DNA of 64,000 bases from Salegentibacter salegens (lineage in GTDB: Bacteria > Bacteroidota > Bacteroidia > Flavobacteriales > Flavobacteriaceae). Where the stretch lies: the NCBI RefSeq assembly GCF_900142975.1, contig NZ_LT670848.1, positions 2,046,001 through 2,110,000 of the forward strand. Direction: 5' to 3'. Each line of letters opens with the position of its first letter. Position 1 is the stretch's first letter. The position numbers and the translations under genes were made by a program. Shown piece by piece: positions 59,932 to 64,000 of the stretch. Below the pieces are notes generated by a model. It was not told the DNA's origin and did no database searches. It saw nothing but the letters and a program-made list of their open reading frames with translations.

Positions 59932-61272
59932 TTATGAAAACTCTTTAATCGCTTCACTTAGATCATAAACTTTGGTATTTTTAAATTTATTTTCAAGAAT
60001 ACTGCTTCCTGCGGCAGAACGATATCCTCCGGCACAATGAACCATAAACGGCTTATCACCTGGCAATTCATCTGTCCGGTTTCTAAGCTCATTCAACGGG
60101 ATTGCTTTGGCATCATCAAAGATCTTACCTTCTGCAATCTCACTTTCATTTCTAATATCTACAATAGTGTATTTATCTTTATTGGCTTTAAAATCTTCGA
60201 GATTAAATTCATCTGAGGATTTTGAAACTTTTTCAGATAAAGTCACTACCCCTTTCATTTGCTTTTCATAACCGATTTTCGCAGTTCTTTCCAGTAAATC
60301 ATCAATTTGATCTACGCTTTCAGCAACAAGATAAAATTCCTCTTCAGGCTCAATAATAGCACCCAGCCAGGTTTCATATTTATCACTTTCTGAACGGGCC
60401 ATGATATTAATACTATTGGGTAAATGTCCCTTTTTATAAGCATCCCCATCACGAGTATCTACTACAGTGATTCCTTCTTTCTCTACCGAATCTACATAAA
60501 GTTTTACCGGAACTTCGTATTTCGCTTTTTGAACATTTAAAGCTCCTTTTCGGTTTAACTCTACACTAAAACCAAAATAGGCAGGAATAAAAGGCTGGTC
60601 TTTTAAAATTTCTTCTACAAACTCCTCTTCGGTTTGGTCTTTAAACGCCCAGTTTCCCTGGCGTTCATTTCCAAGAGTACTTGAAGAAGCATCACTCATA
60701 TTTTTTCCGCAAAGCGAACCTGCACCGTGAGCCGGATAGATTATGGTATCATCTGGCAATTCGTTAAATTTGGTTTGCATGGTATTGTACATTTGCTTCG
60801 CCAATTCTACACGTTTTGCTTTCATATTTCCAGCTTTTTCACGTAAATCTGGCCTTCCAACATCGCCTATAAAAAGTGTATCTCCACTAAACATAATGGT
60901 TTCGCCGTTTTCTTCAGCTATAAATGTTAAACTATCTGGTGAGTGACCGGGAGTATGAATAGCCTTTATACTGGCATCTCCAATTTTCACTTCGTCACCT
61001 TCATCAAATGGAGTATGTGTATATTCTACACCAACATTTTTACTAATATAAATGGTAGATCCTGTCTCTTGCTGAATTTGTAAATGTCCGCTCACGAAAT
61101 CGGCGTGCGGGTGTGTTTCAAAAACCGCTACAATTTTAGCATTGTTTTCCTCGGCATATTTATAATATTGCATAGGATTACGGCTTGGATCTACCAGGGC
61201 CATTTCTCCATCACTTACAAGAGCGTAAGAATAATGCGCTAAAGGATCGTCCTTAAATTGTTTTATCTTCAT
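59932..61272 (-). CDS. persulfide dioxygenase-rhodanese fusion (MBL fold)
   Basis: 446 residues. MBL domain (about 1-210) with metal ligands in FETHPHADFVSGH, HTPGHSPDS, GDTLFIGDVGRPD and YPAHGAGSLCG, of the ETHE1/persulfide dioxygenase type that oxidises glutathione or low-molecular persulfides to sulfite. Two rhodanese domains follow; the first (about 260-340) has no catalytic Cys, the second (about 355-446) has C413 in HCAGGYRS. The fusion resembles CstB-type enzymes. It lies 17 bases after the desaturase-like gene and is controlled by the operator at 62235, linking it to sulfide handling. Confidence 0.88.
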   Translation of the reverse strand: MKIKQFKDDPLAHYSYALVSDGEMALVDPSRNPMQYYKYAEENNAKIVAVFETHPHADFVSGHLQIQQETGSTIYISKNVGVEYTHTPFDEGDEVKIGDASIKAIHTPGHSPDSLTFIAEENGETIMFSGDTLFIGDVGRPDLREKAGNMKAKRVELAKQMYNTMQTKFNELPDDTIIYPAHGAGSLCGKNMSDASSSTLGNERQGNWAFKDQTEEEFVEEILKDQPFIPAYFGFSVELNRKGALNVQKAKYEVPVKLYVDSVEKEGITVVDTRDGDAYKKGHLPNSINIMARSESDKYETWLGAIIEPEEEFYLVAESVDQIDDLLERTAKIGYEKQMKGVVTLSEKVSKSSDEFNLEDFKANKDKYTIVDIRNESEIAEGKIFDDAKAIPLNELRNRTDELPGDKPFMVHCAGGYRSAAGSSILENKFKNTKVYDLSEAIKEFS

Positions 61273-61289
61273 TTTTTTACTCTTTTAAA

Positions 61290-62183
61290 TTATAAACTGT
61301 TTTTTTGTGTATTCTTTTTTCTAAATGGAAATGCCATTTGATTTTTAAAATCTTCAGGAAAATCCTCGTCTCCTTGAAAACCTAATTCTATATCTTTACC
61401 TTCCTGCGGAATATATGCTGTGCCGAATAAATAGTCCCAAATGCTTAGACTTAAACCGAAATTCATTCCATAAGGCCTGTTTTGCGGAAGTTCTTTTGAA
61501 TGATGCCAGATATGCATCTTAGGATTATTTAAAAGGTATCCAAAAATTCCGTAGTTCCAGCCAACATTTGCATGGTTTAAATGACCAATAAATACAGCAA
61601 ACATATGTACCACAAAAAATTGCTGAATCCCAAAACCTATCATTGCCAGGGGAATGTACTGTAAGGTTTTATAAACAATGGTTTCCATAAAATGAAACCT
61701 AAACTGTGCAGCAAAACCCATTTCCTTAACGCTGTGGTGCACTTTATGAAATTCCCAAAGCCACGGCTGTTTATGCAACTGCCGGTGAACATTCCACTGG
61801 ATAAAATCTGCAATTACAAACATTATTAGCAGTTGCACCCAAATCGGGAAATCCTTAACTTCCAGGGCAACTATATTTGTAACTCCAAAAAAGCCGAGGA
61901 AATCGTTGAATAATTCTACTGCTACATTCGAAATCGCATTATAACCAACCAGCGAAAACAGGAAAAAATTAAATAAAATATAGAACGTATCCAGCCAAAA
62001 ATCCTTTCGAAATATCTTTTGCTCTTTTCTCCAGGGGATTAAAATTTCCAGCACCCAAACTAAAAGCGACAGTCCAATTAACCAATAAAAATAATTGGTC
62101 CAGGAAGGATTGCTAATCTCATTCACCAGGTAATTAAAATACCCGGTAAAAGAATCGGCGATTATGTCTAAGTACTTTTCCAA
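61290..62183 (-). CDS. sterol desaturase/fatty-acid hydroxylase family membrane protein
   Basis: 297 residues, about four membrane helices with a di-iron site built from His clusters: HRQLHK (about 133-138), HKVHH (about 145-149), HLNHAN and HIWHHSKE. Such enzymes hydroxylate or desaturate lipids using O2. The TTG at 62183 is the most likely start; I find no in-frame ATG upstream, and a -7 box lies 24 bases away. It is first in the operon with the persulfide dioxygenase; this neighbourhood in Bacteroidota often goes with sulfur-stress genes, cause unknown. Confidence 0.85.
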   Translation of the reverse strand: MEKYLDIIADSFTGYFNYLVNEISNPSWTNYFYWLIGLSLLVWVLEILIPWRKEQKIFRKDFWLDTFYILFNFFLFSLVGYNAISNVAVELFNDFLGFFGVTNIVALEVKDFPIWVQLLIMFVIADFIQWNVHRQLHKQPWLWEFHKVHHSVKEMGFAAQFRFHFMETIVYKTLQYIPLAMIGFGIQQFFVVHMFAVFIGHLNHANVGWNYGIFGYLLNNPKMHIWHHSKELPQNRPYGMNFGLSLSIWDYLFGTAYIPQEGKDIELGFQGDEDFPEDFKNQMAFPFRKKNTQKNSL

Positions 62184-62206
62184 CCGTTTTTTTAAGTTTT
62201 ACAAGG

Positions 62207-62214
62207 CAAAAATA
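62207..62214 (-). promoter_or_regulatory. -7 promoter box of the desaturase/persulfide dioxygenase operon
   Basis: Minus-strand TATTTTTG, 24 bases before the TTG start, and exactly 28 bases downstream of the operator edge at 62235. Confidence 0.55.
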
Positions 62215-62234
62215 TAATAATCCTACACTTAGGG

Positions 62235-62252
62235 CAGTAACTTTTGTTACAG
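62235..62252 (-). promoter_or_regulatory. palindromic operator, second copy (CTGTAAC-n4-GTTACTG)
   Basis: On the minus strand CTGTAACAAAAGTTACTG; compare CTGTAACA-n2-TGTTACAG at 53577-53594. The inner GTAAC/GTTAC arms are conserved. The distance to the -7 box is identical to that at the YeeE operon. Confidence 0.6.
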
Positions 62253-62406
62253 TAATCAAATGCTACTCGTTTTTAGAAATTAAGTGGTTCTTAACAAAGG
62301 GCGGACATAAAATGTTAGTCTTTGTTAAATGGCGAAAAGTTCAGGGTTTTCTATTTAATTTTAAGACTGAAAATGATAAAGAAATCAACTTGAAAATTAT
62401 AAAATT

Positions 62407-63399
62407 ATGAGTCAGTTTAAATTACAACATAAATTCGGATTAGGCGGAGTCGCCATTGGTAACGGATTTAAGCAATTAAGCGATACTGAGGCTGAAAAAA
62501 CACTGGAAGGAGCCTGGGAAGCCGGCGTGAGATATTATGACACCTCGCCCTGGTATGGATTAGGCTTAAGCGAAAGAAGATTTGGACATTTTCTGCATAA
62601 TAAAAAACGAGAAGATTACGTGCTTTCCACCAAAGTTGGCCGGGTTTTAAAAGCCACGAAAAATGTTCCTGAAACAATGTGGAATAATCCTGCACCCTTT
62701 GATTATAAATATGATTATTCAGCTGAAGCTGTTCGCCGCTCTGTAGAAGATAGCCTGCAGCGCTTAGGCGTAGAAAGTATAGATTATGCTTTTATTCACG
62801 ATCTTTCCCCAGATCATAATGATGAATATGAAGAAGGAACCACCTGGGAAGATCATTTTGAAGTCGCCAAAAAGGGTGCCATGCCAGAGCTTGAAAAAAT
62901 GAAAGAAGAAGGTCTCATCAAAGCCTGGGGATTGGGAGTAAACACCATAGAACCTATTTTAAAAACTTTGGAAGTTGCAAAACCAGATGTCTTTCTTTCG
63001 GCTATTCAATATTCTTTGGTTCACCATAAAGAAGCATTAGAGCGTTTATTACCGGCTATAGAAAAAAGCGAAGCAAGTTTAATAAATGCTGCGCCATTTA
63101 ATGCAGGCTTACTTGCCGGGCAAAAGCGTTATAATTATGCTGGTGAAATGCCCAATGATATTTCAGATCGATATAAAAAAATATTGAAAATTGCGGAAAA
63201 ACATAAGGTAAACCTCGTGGCAGCATCGCTTCAGTTTTCTTTAGCCCCCAAAGCTGCAGGTACTGTATTGGCTGGAGCCAGTAAACCAGAACAAGTTCAG
63301 GAAAATGTAAAAGCACTGGAAATAAAAATCCCTTCGGAATTCTGGGAAGAACTAAAAGCCGAAAATCTTATTGATCAAAAAGCTGAAGTACCTGCTTAA
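62407..63399 (+). CDS. aldo/keto reductase
   Basis: 330 residues, TIM-barrel NADP-dependent reductase. Catalytic region GVRYYDTSPWYGLGLSERRFG (Asp/Tyr), STKVGR (catalytic Lys) and YAFIHDLSP (His); NADP-binding TVLAGASKPEQVQENV near the C-terminus. Within the D-threo-aldose 1-dehydrogenase-like subgroup because of the long loop NVPETMWNNPAPFDYKYDYS. It would oxidise or reduce sugar aldehydes. The 223-base gap upstream has the desaturase operator but no strict -7 box for this gene. Confidence 0.88.
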   Translation: MSQFKLQHKFGLGGVAIGNGFKQLSDTEAEKTLEGAWEAGVRYYDTSPWYGLGLSERRFGHFLHNKKREDYVLSTKVGRVLKATKNVPETMWNNPAPFDYKYDYSAEAVRRSVEDSLQRLGVESIDYAFIHDLSPDHNDEYEEGTTWEDHFEVAKKGAMPELEKMKEEGLIKAWGLGVNTIEPILKTLEVAKPDVFLSAIQYSLVHHKEALERLLPAIEKSEASLINAAPFNAGLLAGQKRYNYAGEMPNDISDRYKKILKIAEKHKVNLVAASLQFSLAPKAAGTVLAGASKPEQVQENVKALEIKIPSEFWEELKAENLIDQKAEVPA

Positions 63400-63404
63400 A
63401 AAAT

Positions 63405-63455
63405 AAAGCCCCGAATTCACGAATAATAAATAATTCATGAATTCGTGGCTTATCA
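63405..63455. terminator. hairpin after the aldo/keto reductase
   Basis: AGCC-CCGAATTCACGAAT pairs with ATTCATGAATTCGTGGCT after a short loop; a likely terminator between the convergent ends of the reductase and Fic genes. Confidence 0.55.
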
Positions 63456-63463
63456 ATTTATAG

Positions 63464-63492
63464 CCTCAGAGAGGTCGTATTTATAGAAAATT
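63464..63492 (+). repeat. outlying copy of the GAGCTCC...ATATTTATAGAAAA repeat
   Basis: CAGAGAGGTCGTATTTATAGAAAATTG shares the tail ATTTATAGAAAATT with the repeat copies at 50494-50528. The head is degenerate, so only the last 15 bases match well. Confidence 0.35.
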
Positions 63493-63547
63493 GTCCACCA
63501 AAACAGGGACTGCCTAATTGTTTTCACCATCAGAGAAGAAGAACAAA

Positions 63548-64000
63548 CTAGCGCTTCCTTTTTCTGTTTTTAATATAATCCTGAATTGCTTCCTTAGTAG
63601 TAAGCCAATTTCTGCCTTCTTTATAGGCATCAATTTTTCCCTGCCTTGCCAGTAAACTAATATATTCCTGGCCATATGGCAATTGCTCCTCCTCTACCAG
63701 GTTAGAAATTTCAGTATAATTAGCATCATTATCTGGCAGCGCCTGAATATAAATATTCAAAGTACGTTCTAATGCCTGGCACATTAATAGCGCAAGTTTG
63801 TTATAATCTCCCTTATTTGCAGCATTTAATGCGGCATAATATTTTTTGCGATCGTTACGTAGAATAATAGCCGGTGGAAAACCTGCATTCATTAAAATAA
63901 GGTTCATCGCCAAGCGCACCGTTCTTCCATTTCCATCGAAAAAAGGATGAATCCAAACAAATTTATGATGAAAAACCATAGCCAGTTCAATTACATTTAA
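63548..64000 (-). CDS. Fic-domain protein, C-terminal part (cut by window edge)
   Basis: About 150 residues visible; the frame continues beyond the right edge. The Fic catalytic motif HPFFDGNGRTVR (about 18 residues from the visible start) is intact with the catalytic His and GNGR phosphate-binding loop, so the enzyme should transfer AMP from ATP to protein hydroxyls. The N-terminal part, where an inhibitory helix (S/T)xxxE(G/N) would lie, is off the window. The C-terminal tail (EYISLLARQGKIDAYKEGRNWLTTKEAIQDYIKNRK) looks like an excisionase-type winged helix. It is convergent with the reductase. Confidence 0.88.
   Translation of the reverse strand, partial: LNVIELAMVFHHKFVWIHPFFDGNGRTVRLAMNLILMNAGFPPAIILRNDRKKYYAALNAANKGDYNKLALLMCQALERTLNIYIQALPDNDANYTEISNLVEEEQLPYGQEYISLLARQGKIDAYKEGRNWLTTKEAIQDYIKNRKRKR

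Noticed and set aside
62312..62410. 32-codon frame ending in ATGA overlap with the aldo/keto reductase
   Set aside because: The overlap looks like coupling, but the composition is random for AT-rich DNA, there is no promoter box, and no membrane or signal feature; treated as chance.

Overview
The window is a low-GC, AT-rich chromosomal segment of a member of the Bacteroidota, almost certainly a marine-type Flavobacteriaceae close to Gramella/Christiangramia or Salegentibacter (genus placement is inference). The evidence is the T9SS regulator PorX, an N-terminally extended TonB-dependent receptor, the fused CcsBA cytochrome c assembly protein, a likely sulfonolipid (capnine) gene pair, the near absence of Shine-Dalgarno sequences, and the Bacteroidota -7 promoter box TAnnTTTG about 15-30 bases before many start codons. 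I used that box to correct several start codons.

Layout. 1-5250: an HD phosphohydrolase (cut by the window edge), porX, tsaE, a tiny secreted peptide overlapping a membrane protein, alanine dehydrogenase and a small anchored protein. 5338-8436: the peroxiredoxin gene bcp, cut into two pieces by a complete 2,638-bp IS21-family element (istA, istB) with a 5-bp target duplication. 8538-13170: nth, a 50-residue small gene, an ECF sigma factor with a foldable leader, and uvrA. 13359-21272: an Arg/Ser-rich secreted protein, then an envelope cluster (flippase, glycosyltransferase, YfhO, DUF4834) and an outer-membrane protein. 21463-30961: an alpha-oxoamine synthase plus a cysteine-synthase-like enzyme (candidate capnine/sulfonolipid genes), oligopeptidase B, YbaB, a peroxiredoxin-like protein, threonine aldolase and a large zinc metalloprotease. 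31059-37467: prfB with its programmed frameshift, ArsC-like protein, TonB-type receptor, fumC. 37656-50336: ccsBA, then a long rightward run DUF2520-kdsC-SMR-ubiA-maf-mscS-PIG-L-tiny membrane peptide-sodium symporter-Gfo/Idh/MocA. 50642-64000: trxB, a TRIC channel, YeeE/YedE sulfur transporters, a hydroxyacid dehydrogenase, an XRE regulator, a three-gene biotin-dependent acyl-CoA carboxylase, a HigBA toxin-antitoxin pair, a persulfide dioxygenase-rhodanese operon, an aldo/keto reductase and a Fic protein cut by the edge.

Most genes are housekeeping and few show clear signs of transfer. The structure that gene annotation does not explain is between genes: (i) two sulfur-handling operons 8.7 kb apart carry the same TGTAAC/GTTACA palindrome at exactly the same distance from their -7 boxes, which suggests one Crp/Fnr-type regulon; (ii) a two-hairpin leader element recurs, always in the same orientation, just before unrelated genes; (iii) several families of palindromic repeats, some nested in terminator loops and some with compensating stem changes; (iv) small genes of 35, 48 and 50 codons. 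I saw no CRISPR array, tRNA, rRNA or prophage.
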